Positions 49,855 through 58,462 of a stretch of DNA of 64,000 bases are shown piece by piece. The stretch comes from Saccharospirillum alexandrii (lineage in GTDB: Bacteria > Pseudomonadota > Gammaproteobacteria > Pseudomonadales > Natronospirillaceae): contig NZ_RCIP01000001.1 of NCBI RefSeq assembly GCF_004000275.1, forward strand, positions 1,418,749 to 1,482,748. The letters are read 5' to 3'. The notes beneath the pieces are model-generated. The model was not told where the DNA came from and made no database searches. It was given only the letters and a program-made list of their open reading frames with translations. Numbering within the stretch: the stretch's first letter is position 1; every line of letters starts with the position of its first letter. A program made the position numbers and the translations under genes.

Positions 49855-51141
49855 CTAGCGCTTAGTGGTTTTCACAAACGGATCGTCACCCGCCTTGAAC
49901 ACTCCTGCTTTGCGTCGTTTCATCACCGTGTTGATGTAGTCTTCTGTCGCTGCCGCCTGGCCGACATCACGCCCGGCAGCCTGGCTCAGATACCAGCGAT
50001 GCTCGAGAATTTCGTGGAAGACTTCGGCGTCATCGAGGCTGCCCTTCAAATCGCTGGAAATGCTTTGCAGGCTGGGGTTAAACACTTCGGACAACCAGCG
50101 ATAGGCAGCCACAGGCTCGGGAATGTCACGGCCCTCGTGTTCGGCGAGAAAGGCTTTGTAGCGGCTCAGGTCGTTTAGCAGCCGGCGTGCCTGGTTTTCC
50201 TGCACTTGCAGCCCGGTCAGGCTGTTCAGCCGGCGCCGGTGATGCCAGTGTTCCACCACCCTTGGCACCATGCGCACGCGCTGACCATCGTCGACCGTGG
50301 TTATTTCCATTTCCTCCACATCAAAGCCCAGGTCATTCAGCCGTCGCACCCGCTGCTCAATTTTGAATTGATCTTCGGGCTCGAAGATTTCATCATGGGT
50401 CAGTTCCCGCCAGAGCTTGTTGTAGCGGTCGACCACCGAATTGGCCAATTCAACCGGGTCGGACCCCGCCGGGAGCTGTTCGGCCGCTTCCAGATCCATC
50501 AAGTCACCGGCCAGATTCAACTCGGCCAGTTCCAGATCGTAGGCACGCTGACCATCACTGAGCGTCGGATAGATTTCACTGGTTTCAGCGTCGACCAGAT
50601 AGGCGGCCATCAGGCCCGCATCGCGCCGGAACAGCGTATTGGAGAGCGAGCAATCGCCCCAGTAAATACCACTGAGGTGCAGCCGGGCCAGTAATTCAAC
50701 CAGAGCATCCAGCATCTGGCCGAGCTGCTCCATGGTGATGCCTTGCTGGATGATGATGCGGTACGGCAGCGCGCCTTCCAGGTAGTGTGTGACCAGCAGC
50801 GCACGGTTGCTCATGTCCATGCTATCACCCACCAAACTGAAGCTAGACCGGGCTTGAGAGACGCCCTCATCCCGGTTGGTAACCAGGCCGACGGGTTCGA
50901 CCACTGGTAAGCCCATTTCCTCCATCTCGCGCAATAAGTTGTATTCATTGCGGGCGATGGGCGTCATCAGTTCCTTGAGTGCGTAGACCCGCCCCTTGTT
51001 GCTGATAAAACGAACCACGTTGCGATGAATGCCTCGCGCAACTTCAACAAAAAGCTCCGGTGGCCATTGCGTCAGGTGCTTGGACCAGGGGTATCGCAGA
51101 TCGGTAATGTAGTGGCTTGGCGAGTGAATTTGTATTTTCAT
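49855..51141 (-). CDS. DUF4032 protein with kinase-like core
   Basis: A 428-residue protein. The N-terminal half resembles a small protein-kinase or lipopolysaccharide-kinase fold: a Lys in YALKELMTP near residue 54, a hinge LLVTHYLEGALPYR near 120, a catalytic-loop-like GIYWGDCSLSNTLF near 165, and a metal-binding-like YLVDAETSE near 190. The C-terminal half is helical and unlike known domains. DUF4032 proteins are best known from actinobacteria and remain functionally open. The ATG at 51141 is used. The longer frame to 51201 passes through the terminator. The neighbouring carbohydrate genes are on the same strand but separated by that terminator. Confidence 0.8.
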   Translation of the reverse strand: MKIQIHSPSHYITDLRYPWSKHLTQWPPELFVEVARGIHRNVVRFISNKGRVYALKELMTPIARNEYNLLREMEEMGLPVVEPVGLVTNRDEGVSQARSSFSLVGDSMDMSNRALLVTHYLEGALPYRIIIQQGITMEQLGQMLDALVELLARLHLSGIYWGDCSLSNTLFRRDAGLMAAYLVDAETSEIYPTLSDGQRAYDLELAELNLAGDLMDLEAAEQLPAGSDPVELANSVVDRYNKLWRELTHDEIFEPEDQFKIEQRVRRLNDLGFDVEEMEITTVDDGQRVRMVPRVVEHWHHRRRLNSLTGLQVQENQARRLLNDLSRYKAFLAEHEGRDIPEPVAAYRWLSEVFNPSLQSISSDLKGSLDDAEVFHEILEHRWYLSQAAGRDVGQAAATEDYINTVMKRRKAGVFKAGDDPFVKTTKR

Positions 51142-51163
51142 GGAAGATTCCCTGACACTGAAA

Positions 51164-51192
51164 CAAAAAAACCGGCTAACAAGCCGGCTTTT
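51164..51192 (-). terminator. Intrinsic terminator after the sugar ABC ATPase gene
   Basis: CCGGCT (51172-51177) and AGCCGG (51182-51187) form a stem with loop AACA. It is flanked by an A-run at 51165-51171, which is the T-tract on the transcribed minus strand, and by CTTTTT on the other side. It lies 39 bp after the ATPase stop. Confidence 0.8.
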
Positions 51193-51230
51193 TATGGGCA
51201 CTACACACTGCTGTAAACGCGAAACCGACG

Positions 51231-52325
51231 TTACAGACGGTTAGTGGTTTCGCCGTCGAAAATGTGAAGTTTGTCGGCGTTCACATACAACACCAGGTCG
51301 TCGCCAACCTTTGGTGTCTTATGCACATCCATCTTGGCGACAATGGTTTTGTCGTCATTGGCCAGCTTGGCGTGTACAACCACTTCATGGCCCAGGGTTT
51401 CGACGATTTGTGCCGTGGACTTAATTTCAGCAACGTTTTTCCAGTCGTGTTCGCCTTCGCCACGAATGTGCTCAGGACGGAAACCAACGTAGACCATTTT
51501 GCCTTTACGTTCGCTGACAGCCGCTTTCCAGGCCTCTGGCGTTTTGTAGGTGATGTCCGGATGCGTCAGTTCGGTCCCGTCGTCCGAAACGGTCATCTTC
51601 AGGATGTTCATGTTCGGGGTGCCGATAAACTGCGCGACGAAGACGTTTTGCGGGTTGTCGTACAGATCGAGCGGTGTACCCACCTGACGCAGGTTACCGT
51701 CGTGCAAAACCGCGATGCGATCGCCCATGGTCATGGCTTCAACCTGGTCGTGCGTTACATACACCGAAGTAATGGCCAGACGCTTTTGGAGGTTGGCGAT
51801 TTCAGCACGCATGTGCACCCGCAGTTCGGCATCAAGGTTCGATAACGGCTCATCAAACAGAAACACCGACGGCTTACGCACGATGGCACGACCGAGTGCT
51901 ACACGCTGACGCTGACCACCGGACAAGGCTTTGGGCTTACGATCCAGCAAGGGCGTCAGGCCCAGGGTGTCAGCGGCCTCGCTGACCAGACGATCAATCT
52001 CGTCTTTGGGCAGCTTGCGCAAGCGCAGGCCAAAGGCAATGTTTTCATAGACCGACATGTGCGGATAGAGGGCGTAGCTCTGGAACACCATGGCAACGTC
52101 GCGGTCTTTCGGGTGGACGTTGTTCACCACCCGGTCGCCGATGTACAGCTTGCCATCGGTGATCTCTTCCAGGCCGGCAATCATCCGCAGCGTGGTTGAT
52201 TTACCACAACCAGACGGGCCAACCAGAACCATAAATTCCTTGTCGCGGATCTCCAGATCGAGACCCTTGATGATGTCTACGTCGCCGTAGCTCTTCACTA
52301 CGTTGTCAAATTTTATGCTAGCCAT
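51231..52325 (-). CDS. Carbohydrate ABC transporter ATPase (UgpC/MalK/MsmX class)
   Basis: A 364-residue ATPase with Walker A GPSGCGKST near residue 36, Q-loop MVFQSYALYPHMSVYENIAFG near 78, signature LSGGQRQRVALGRA near 133 and Walker B VFLFDEPLSNLD. A C-terminal TOBE/regulatory domain (about 240-364) includes VGFRPEHIRGEGEHDW. No permease or binding-protein gene is adjacent, so it may be a shared ATPase for several sugar importers, as MsmX is in other bacteria. It has its own terminator and a candidate HexR-like box upstream. Confidence 0.92.
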   Translation of the reverse strand: MASIKFDNVVKSYGDVDIIKGLDLEIRDKEFMVLVGPSGCGKSTTLRMIAGLEEITDGKLYIGDRVVNNVHPKDRDVAMVFQSYALYPHMSVYENIAFGLRLRKLPKDEIDRLVSEAADTLGLTPLLDRKPKALSGGQRQRVALGRAIVRKPSVFLFDEPLSNLDAELRVHMRAEIANLQKRLAITSVYVTHDQVEAMTMGDRIAVLHDGNLRQVGTPLDLYDNPQNVFVAQFIGTPNMNILKMTVSDDGTELTHPDITYKTPEAWKAAVSERKGKMVYVGFRPEHIRGEGEHDWKNVAEIKSTAQIVETLGHEVVVHAKLANDDKTIVAKMDVHKTPKVGDDLVLYVNADKLHIFDGETTNRL

Positions 52326-52391
52326 CAGCTTCCACTCATTTTTGTCGTTATACGAACCCAGTGCCGGGGCAAAGGATGTTTCAAGTGCCTT

Positions 52392-52406
52392 TGTAGTTTT
52401 CTTACA
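52392..52406. promoter_or_regulatory. Candidate HexR-like operator
   Basis: TGTAGTTTTCTTACA keeps the TGTA and TTACA ends of the HexR consensus remembered from gammaproteobacteria (TGTAATTAAATTACA), 11 of 15 positions. It lies 66 bp before the sugar ABC ATPase. HexR commonly controls Entner-Doudoroff and sugar uptake genes. This is a visual match only. Confidence 0.3.
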
Positions 52407-52523
52407 GGCATTATCGACTCATCCGACGAATGGCTCCATTATAGCCGTAATAATACTACCAATTGCAAGCCCGAATCCGGACCTAACGCTGTAATTTCCT
52501 TCCAAACCGCTCTGGAATGAGCC

Positions 52524-54737
52524 TTAGCCGTCACCTCTCAGGGTGTTCAGCTGCTGGCAAAAGGCCTTTATCGCCGGTTTTGAGAACAACTCCGGCAGGG
52601 TTTCAGTCAGTTTCCGACGCCAGTTGGGGTATTCATCGCTGGTTCCGGGGATATTGACCGGCGCGTTGATCAGCATCAGATCCTCCAGTTGCACCGCCAC
52701 AATTTGCGAGTGGCAGGCAGCCAGATGCCGATGGATTGCCAGACACAGCGGCAACGTCATGTCAGGCACCTTCCCGGCATCGCTGGAGATACCGTCCGGT
52801 AGTCGGTTATAGACAGCAAGGGCATCGATGATCGCCTGTTTGGCCTTCGACCTCGCGACGCGTTCGCCCTGAAAATCCGCCTCGGTGGCGAACATGCCCA
52901 ACTGCTGGCGCAGATCCAGATCCGACATGGCCCAGAATGCATGCACCGTCGGCATGTCGTGATTGCAGACGATGGCCAGGGCTCGCTGGGCGTAGTCTTC
53001 CGGCGGTGTGCAGACGCCATCGGCCATTTCAAAGTAAAAGACCTTGTTTGAATACAGCTGGGCACGCGGAAAGGTATCGATCACTTCGTCCGGCACGGTA
53101 CCCAGATCTTCAGCGATGACCATGCACTGGTTGCGCTGCGATTCCAGATTCAGAATGCCGAGCAAATCGTACAGGTCGTAATACACATAGGCGCCATAGG
53201 CCGCCGACTCACCGGGCGGGCACCACCAGAGCCGCAACAGCGCCATGGCATGGTCGATACGCAGGGCACCGCAGGCGCGCATGTTATTGCGCAACAAGGT
53301 AATAAAAGACTGGTAGCCCTGGGCTTTCAGTTTAATCGGATCAAACGGCGGCAGGCCCCAGTTCTGACCGTTGGGCCCCAGGGCATCCGGCGGGGCTCCG
53401 ACTGCGGCATTCAGGCAAAAACTCTCGCGGTTGCCCCAGACTTCCGCCCCGCCCCGGTCGGCACCTACCGCGAGATCACGGTACAAGCCGATGCGCATGC
53501 CGCGCGCTTTGGTTTGCCGGTCAATGGTCTGAAGCTGTTCGTCAGCCACAAACTGCAGGTACTGAAAGTAGGTAATGTCGTCGTCATGCTCGGCGGCAAA
53601 CGCCTGTACCGCATCGCTGTGGTGATCCTGGTACGCCTCTGGCCAGCACGGCCAGCCCCAGGCCATGGGATCTTGCTGGCGAAAATGCGCCAGCAGGGCT
53701 TCGAAAGTGGCATGCTCTCGCAGAGGGTCACCCTGCTGCTCGACAAACGCCTGAAAGGCACGGTCCCGATCGGTACTCTGGCCCAAATGGTCTCGTCGAA
53801 ATACCCGGTAGAGTTCAGTCAGTGCCTGGTATTTGAGAGCACTGACGCCACGGTAGTCGACCATGGGCTGATCGCGCAGACGACTGAGTTGAGCTTGCAT
53901 CTCAGCACCCGCCAATATCTGTTGCAGCTCAGTGGCTGACTGGAATTCGGGCACCTGCTCAATGACCACGTACAGCGGATTAACATAGCTGCGGTTCGAC
54001 GGGCTGTAGGGGCTGGCATGGTCGGGATTGATCGGATAGAGCGAGTGAATCGGGTTCAGGCCGATCACATCCGCCCCCTGATCGGCCAGGGTATCGACCA
54101 GTTCGGCCAGATCCCCAAAATCGCCAATGCCCCAATTGTTCGACGAGCGCAGTGTATACAACTGAATAGCCGACCCCCAGACGCGATCACCCCGCGCCAT
54201 CGGCTCAGGCTGAAAACTGGTGGCCGGGGTCGCAATCAGGGCTGTTTCATCGGTTTGACCGGCCAGGGTCAAATAGATGCGATGGTAGCCTTCGGGCAAA
54301 TCTAAAGGCAGCGGCAGTGCCAGCCGCAGGTGTTCGGTATCGCCAATCCAGTAGTCGCCGGTTTGCGTCAGTTCAGACGGATCAAACTGCCCTTCGCGTG
54401 CAGGCACGTTCTGTTCAAATTCAATACGCCAATGGCCGGTCTGATGGCATTCATCACGGGTCAGGTAGAGGTTCAGGTCGTGACCGCGCAGCGGGTTAAG
54501 CACCACCACCGGCTCAAGACGTTGCTGCCATTGCTGCTGATCCAGCTGCATGGCGCGCTGTGCCAGCCCGGCGTCATCGTCGAGGTCATAGCCCATGGCG
54601 GCGAGTATGCGTTCAATGTTGGCCGCATCGACTTGCGTAGCGACCCCGCGATAGTCCTGAAAGGTAGAGGAAATGTTGCGCAAGTGAGCAAGCTTGCTGA
54701 CCAGCTCCCCAGTCGTCATAGAAACCCCAGTCGCCAT
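52524..54737 (-). CDS. malQ: 4-alpha-glucanotransferase (amylomaltase MalQ)
   Basis: A 737-residue GH77 enzyme of the long, E. coli-like type with an extra N-terminal domain (about 1-150). The catalytic nucleophile Asp is in CGALRIDHAMAL, the acid/base Glu in MVIAEDLGTVPD and the third Asp in VCNHDMPTVHAF. It transfers alpha-1,4-glucan chains between maltodextrins in the cytoplasm. The start is ambiguous because an 18-bp tandem repeat copies the ribosome site and ATG (ATG at 54737 or 54719). It shares strand and surroundings with the phosphorylase-kinase-like gene, implying glycogen or maltodextrin turnover. Confidence 0.92.
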   Translation of the reverse strand: MATGVSMTTGELVSKLAHLRNISSTFQDYRGVATQVDAANIERILAAMGYDLDDDAGLAQRAMQLDQQQWQQRLEPVVVLNPLRGHDLNLYLTRDECHQTGHWRIEFEQNVPAREGQFDPSELTQTGDYWIGDTEHLRLALPLPLDLPEGYHRIYLTLAGQTDETALIATPATSFQPEPMARGDRVWGSAIQLYTLRSSNNWGIGDFGDLAELVDTLADQGADVIGLNPIHSLYPINPDHASPYSPSNRSYVNPLYVVIEQVPEFQSATELQQILAGAEMQAQLSRLRDQPMVDYRGVSALKYQALTELYRVFRRDHLGQSTDRDRAFQAFVEQQGDPLREHATFEALLAHFRQQDPMAWGWPCWPEAYQDHHSDAVQAFAAEHDDDITYFQYLQFVADEQLQTIDRQTKARGMRIGLYRDLAVGADRGGAEVWGNRESFCLNAAVGAPPDALGPNGQNWGLPPFDPIKLKAQGYQSFITLLRNNMRACGALRIDHAMALLRLWWCPPGESAAYGAYVYYDLYDLLGILNLESQRNQCMVIAEDLGTVPDEVIDTFPRAQLYSNKVFYFEMADGVCTPPEDYAQRALAIVCNHDMPTVHAFWAMSDLDLRQQLGMFATEADFQGERVARSKAKQAIIDALAVYNRLPDGISSDAGKVPDMTLPLCLAIHRHLAACHSQIVAVQLEDLMLINAPVNIPGTSDEYPNWRRKLTETLPELFSKPAIKAFCQQLNTLRGDG

Positions 54738-54865
54738 AGAAACCTCAGTCAAAGTGCGGTTCAATCCTGACCGGCTGCGGACGCTGCATGCGACGATGTG
54801 TTGAGTCGTTGGTATCGCACCAGGCTCCGGGGCCAGTCACCCGTCTAGCCAGTGTAGCGAGCCTT

Positions 54866-54931
54866 GGCCCGGTTTTCTCGGTTCGTATGCACCGGGCCGG
54901 ACGGATTTATCGCCGGGAGGATTCCCCCGGC
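54866..54931. other. GC-rich inverted repeats between malQ and the kinase-subunit-like gene
   Basis: The 220-bp gap holds GGCCCGGT (54866-54873) paired with ACCGGGCC (54891-54898), and GCCGGG (54912-54917) paired with CCCGGC (54926-54931). Neither is followed by a T-run. They may stabilise the 3' end of the upstream mRNA. No open frame of note is present. Confidence 0.4.
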
Positions 54932-54957
54932 AGGATGAAGCAGTGCTAAGCGCCTTA

Positions 54958-57900
54958 TCAGGCCATTTCCGGTGCGTTCTCTACCAAATAGGCGAGCGAT
55001 TCCAGCAGCCAGTAGCGTACGGTCTCGGGCGGTGCCTGGTAAAACTGCTGCCAGGCTTCTCCGCGGAACTGGTTGTAGGCATCTGCCTGGCTGGCATGAT
55101 GGTGCTGCCAGCTTAAGCGCACGGCATGGGAGATCACCACATCGAGAATCACAAAGTCGTCTAGCTCCAGCAGCGGGTTCGCTTCGGCAAAGGCCATCAG
55201 TGCTGCCAGCGCTTCGACCGACATCTGGCGATACTCCGCGCTTTCTATCTGGCTGAGCAATCGCTCGACCAGTTGCGCAAACTGGGGTTCGCCCCCGGTC
55301 ATATGACTGGTGACCAGATCACTTTGCAGTCGGCTGCGCGGATCAAACCGGTCTCCCACGACAACGCCCCGGCATTGCTGCAAAACCGACCAGAGCCGTT
55401 GATGGAAAGATTCAGGGAAACGCGGCATCACACCCTGCTCTTCACGCCAGTTCTGCCAGTCAGCTACCTCGTTCTCGGTCGTAGCGCCTGGCAAACCCTC
55501 TGCAACCGAATCGGCCCGGTGCAAAACACCGGGCAGACTGCGCAAATGCAGCGCTTCGGTGGAAAACAACCGACCCACTTCCTCGGTATAGCTTTCCAGA
55601 ATGTCGCGAATCCGGCTCTGGATGTCGAACGGACTCATCGCCGCCAGGCGCTCAAAAGCCTGGTCAGGCTCCAGTGAGGCTTCCTGGGCAAATCGGCCCA
55701 TCATCAGCTGGGCCAGATGGCCCGGTCGTATGGTCATCATGCCGTCGAACAGCTCGGGCTCACCGCGCATAATGACCGACAGAATGACGAGAATCTCCTG
55801 GTTCAGTATGGCTTCGCGCACGTCGCCACCGCAGTTCTGACGAATCAGCGCCAGCGTTTCCCGGTTGCTCAGCGGCATGCGAATCAGCCCCTGGTCGGAA
55901 TAGGCACGGCCAACATTGATAATGCGCTGGCGCGCCAGTATTTCGGCCACCGAATCTTCCAGGCCACCCCAGTATTTGCCAAGCACACCGGCGGCCTTGC
56001 GCAACACACTCCATTCATGGCGACAACTGGCTTTGCGATAGACCTCTTCCAGCAGTACCTTGACCGTAACCCGCGGCGCAATGCCGGGTTCGAAATCCAG
56101 CCCATGCACCTGGGCCCAGTCGGTAATGATGTCCATCTGTTCGCGCAGGTTGGTGCTGTTTTGCAGGCGGTCGCGTTGCTGATCGAGGTTTTCGCTCGGC
56201 TCCAGCAACGACAGTACGGAAGGCTGAACCGGCTGGCACTGATCAGCCTCGGGCAACCAGTTCTTTCGGCGCAGTCGCACCAGGCTCAGTGCGTCTGGCA
56301 CGTAATAATCGTTCAAATCATCAATGCGTTCTGTGCCGACGTCGTTCAGCAGTTCAAGCAAGGGGCCGGTACGCACGGTGACACCGTTGCAGCTACCGGT
56401 GCTCAGTTCGGCAACCAAATCGAATACCGCCCCGGCGTCCCGGGCGGTCGTCATGGTGTCCGTCAGATAGAGCATCATCAGCGGTTGTTTGTCCTGATTC
56501 CAGTGACGGCTGACGTACTTCAGCTCTGCCTGGATTTTTTCACACAGCAGCTGGTTATCGGACGCCAGATAAAATGTATCCCGATTCTGGAACTGGGGCA
56601 GAAACACACAGCTCTCGCCACCCAGTTGATAAAGCTGTGCTGTTGCCAGCGAGCGCGGCCGGCGTTGTGGGCGACCGGTCAGGCCTAGCGTTCGGTTCTG
56701 ACCAACCACATTGAACACCCGCGCCAGTTCCAGTGGCGGCAACACCCGCACCGGGTCCAGCTGGTCGACCGTTTCCGACCAGAGACCGCGTGCCGCAAGC
56801 CGCTCTTTGACCACTTCGTTCTCGGCGAGCAGTCCCACCAGTACCGACGACCGCTGCTTGCGGCCGATGCGTTTGTGCGCGGCAACCAAGTCAAGTTCAT
56901 CGGTGGTGACCAGGCCTTCGTGCACCAGGCAACCTAGTACATAAAGCGACTGAGTCCACACCAGAGGTACGTTGGCATTGGCCACGCGTGGCTGGCTGCC
57001 CGGTTCTGCCCGTTCGGCATCGATGTGTTCCTGATCGACGTAATACAGCTCTGGCAGCAGCCACAGGCCGTCTTTTTCGACACGCAACTCATCCAGTTTA
57101 AGCCGGTATTCGTCGCTGCGTTCATGGTCTCCGGCGAACAAAGCATCGAGATACAGAAACGCAAAAAACAGTGGCCATTCGGATTCTATGTTTTCGAAAT
57201 TCCGCAGTTCTTCCGGTTCGTAATGCAGCCGGTCATGGTCTTCCAGCACTGTCTGGTGGCCATCGAGCAAAAAACGCTTGCAGCCATAGCGGCCAGCCAG
57301 TTTGTCGAGTATGTGTTCGCGGGTGGTGTTGACCAGGCTTTTCTTTTCCACGGCAAACGCCGGGTAACCGATGACCGACAGACAGGCGGCATCCACTTCC
57401 TTCGACAGGGATTCGCGCGGCAACAGGTTTTCGAGCGTCGTTCGGCAACGGGCGATTTCATCCGGTACCACATGAATGACACCGCGGTAGCTGTGAGCGT
57501 CGTGCAACAGGTTCAGGCCGCGCATCGCCTGCAGTGCAGCCTTTACCATGCCAACCGATGAAGCATTGATTTCAACGTGACCGTTGTTGATCTTGTTGCC
57601 CCGCTCCCAGATGCCGTAATCCGGTGTACGGTAACCACGGCCGATATACCAGACCAGGTTCTGCACAAAATTCACTTCATCAACGCTGTGAATCAGGCGC
57701 AACCCGGAGCGGGTCATCTGCGCCAGCATCAACAGAAAAATCGAGGTCGCATCGAGTTGCAGATGGCCCCATTTGTCGTCGTCGACCACGACGTCGCCAC
57801 TCTGGGTGCCGTACTTGGCGTGCAGTGCATCCATCGGGTTCTGGGTGTATTTGAACCGCTCGACCTTGTGCGACTGACGCAACATGGCCGACAATAAGCC

Positions 57901-58176
57901 GCGCATCAACCGGGTAACACAGTCGCCCAGGTATTCGGTACGCCCCGGGTTATGGTTGGTGCGCCGGTAACCCAGCCAAAGGCCCCAGACCGCCTGAACG
58001 GAATAGACGTTGTCGCGCACCCAGGCATCGGTGTAGTCACCGTGACCGTTTACGTCAGTACTGGCCGGAAACAGACCGGTTTTGGCATCCTGACGGCTTA
58101 AAATGGTGGCGTACACTTCGTCGAAATACTGATCAAGACGTCCGGGAGCGTTCAGATGGTCAGTGTGATCGGTCAT
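54958..58176 (-). CDS. Bacterial homologue of phosphorylase kinase alpha/beta subunits (GH15-like fold)
   Basis: A 1072-residue protein. Residues about 15-450 are strikingly like the GH15-type N-terminal domain of animal phosphorylase-kinase alpha subunits: DAWVRDNVYSVQAVWGL, DDKWGHLQLDATSIFLLMLA, RYGCKRFLLDG and FENIESEWPLFFAFLYLDAL. The rest (about 450-1072) follows the large helical regulatory part, with VTVKVLLEEVYRKASCRHEWSV near 690. In eukaryotes these subunits restrain a kinase that activates glycogen phosphorylase. Bacterial copies are usually annotated as glycoside hydrolase family 15. A GGAG site precedes the ATG. It is downstream of the Entner-Doudoroff operon and upstream of malQ. 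Catalysis versus regulation cannot be decided here. Confidence 0.88.
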   Translation of the reverse strand: MTDHTDHLNAPGRLDQYFDEVYATILSRQDAKTGLFPASTDVNGHGDYTDAWVRDNVYSVQAVWGLWLGYRRTNHNPGRTEYLGDCVTRLMRGLLSAMLRQSHKVERFKYTQNPMDALHAKYGTQSGDVVVDDDKWGHLQLDATSIFLLMLAQMTRSGLRLIHSVDEVNFVQNLVWYIGRGYRTPDYGIWERGNKINNGHVEINASSVGMVKAALQAMRGLNLLHDAHSYRGVIHVVPDEIARCRTTLENLLPRESLSKEVDAACLSVIGYPAFAVEKKSLVNTTREHILDKLAGRYGCKRFLLDGHQTVLEDHDRLHYEPEELRNFENIESEWPLFFAFLYLDALFAGDHERSDEYRLKLDELRVEKDGLWLLPELYYVDQEHIDAERAEPGSQPRVANANVPLVWTQSLYVLGCLVHEGLVTTDELDLVAAHKRIGRKQRSSVLVGLLAENEVVKERLAARGLWSETVDQLDPVRVLPPLELARVFNVVGQNRTLGLTGRPQRRPRSLATAQLYQLGGESCVFLPQFQNRDTFYLASDNQLLCEKIQAELKYVSRHWNQDKQPLMMLYLTDTMTTARDAGAVFDLVAELSTGSCNGVTVRTGPLLELLNDVGTERIDDLNDYYVPDALSLVRLRRKNWLPEADQCQPVQPSVLSLLEPSENLDQQRDRLQNSTNLREQMDIITDWAQVHGLDFEPGIAPRVTVKVLLEEVYRKASCRHEWSVLRKAAGVLGKYWGGLEDSVAEILARQRIINVGRAYSDQGLIRMPLSNRETLALIRQNCGGDVREAILNQEILVILSVIMRGEPELFDGMMTIRPGHLAQLMMGRFAQEASLEPDQAFERLAAMSPFDIQSRIRDILESYTEEVGRLFSTEALHLRSLPGVLHRADSVAEGLPGATTENEVADWQNWREEQGVMPRFPESFHQRLWSVLQQCRGVVVGDRFDPRSRLQSDLVTSHMTGGEPQFAQLVERLLSQIESAEYRQMSVEALAALMAFAEANPLLELDDFVILDVVISHAVRLSWQHHHASQADAYNQFRGEAWQQFYQAPPETVRYWLLESLAYLVENAPEMA

Positions 58177-58291
58177 TGTTTGACACTCCAGAAAGGGCAG
58201 GACTGCAATATAAGCTGCAACCTTTGTGCCTTATGACTCAGGCGTTGTAAAACGGATATCGGAAAAAGTTTCAGAGCCAGCACCCAAGCAA

Positions 58292-58433
58292 GTGCCGGGT
58301 GCCGGGTATACCTGTCCGGGGTAGTCCGCAGTAAGGATCGGTCCGACGCCTCGGCTGCGGTCTAGGCCCCACGGAAGGGTTGAGTGGGCGGCATTCCGCC
58401 CGACCCCGGATAGGTATACCCGGCAACTGGCAC
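58292..58433. repeat. 142-bp inverted-repeat element (possible MITE or structured RNA)
   Basis: The arms GTGCCGGGTGCCGGGTATAC... (58292-58322) and ...GTATACCCGGCAACTGGCAC (58403-58433) pair over 31 bp with only three mismatches. They enclose 80 bp that contains GGGCGG-CATT-CCGCCC (58386-58401) as an inner stem. The element lies between the eda stop and the kinase-subunit-like gene, and no real gene overlaps it. The sequence has no tandem T-run beside it, so simple termination is unlikely. Possibilities are a miniature inverted-repeat transposable element, a repetitive extragenic palindrome, or a structured RNA or processing site. Copy number elsewhere is unknown. Confidence 0.65.
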
Positions 58434-58462
58434 GTACCACTGGCAACCAAGTACCATGAGCT

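Noticed and set aside
58292-58433. Integron attC site
   Set aside because: The ends read GTGCC/GGCAC and lack the GTTRRRY/RYYYAAC core sites, and there is no cassette array or integrase nearby.
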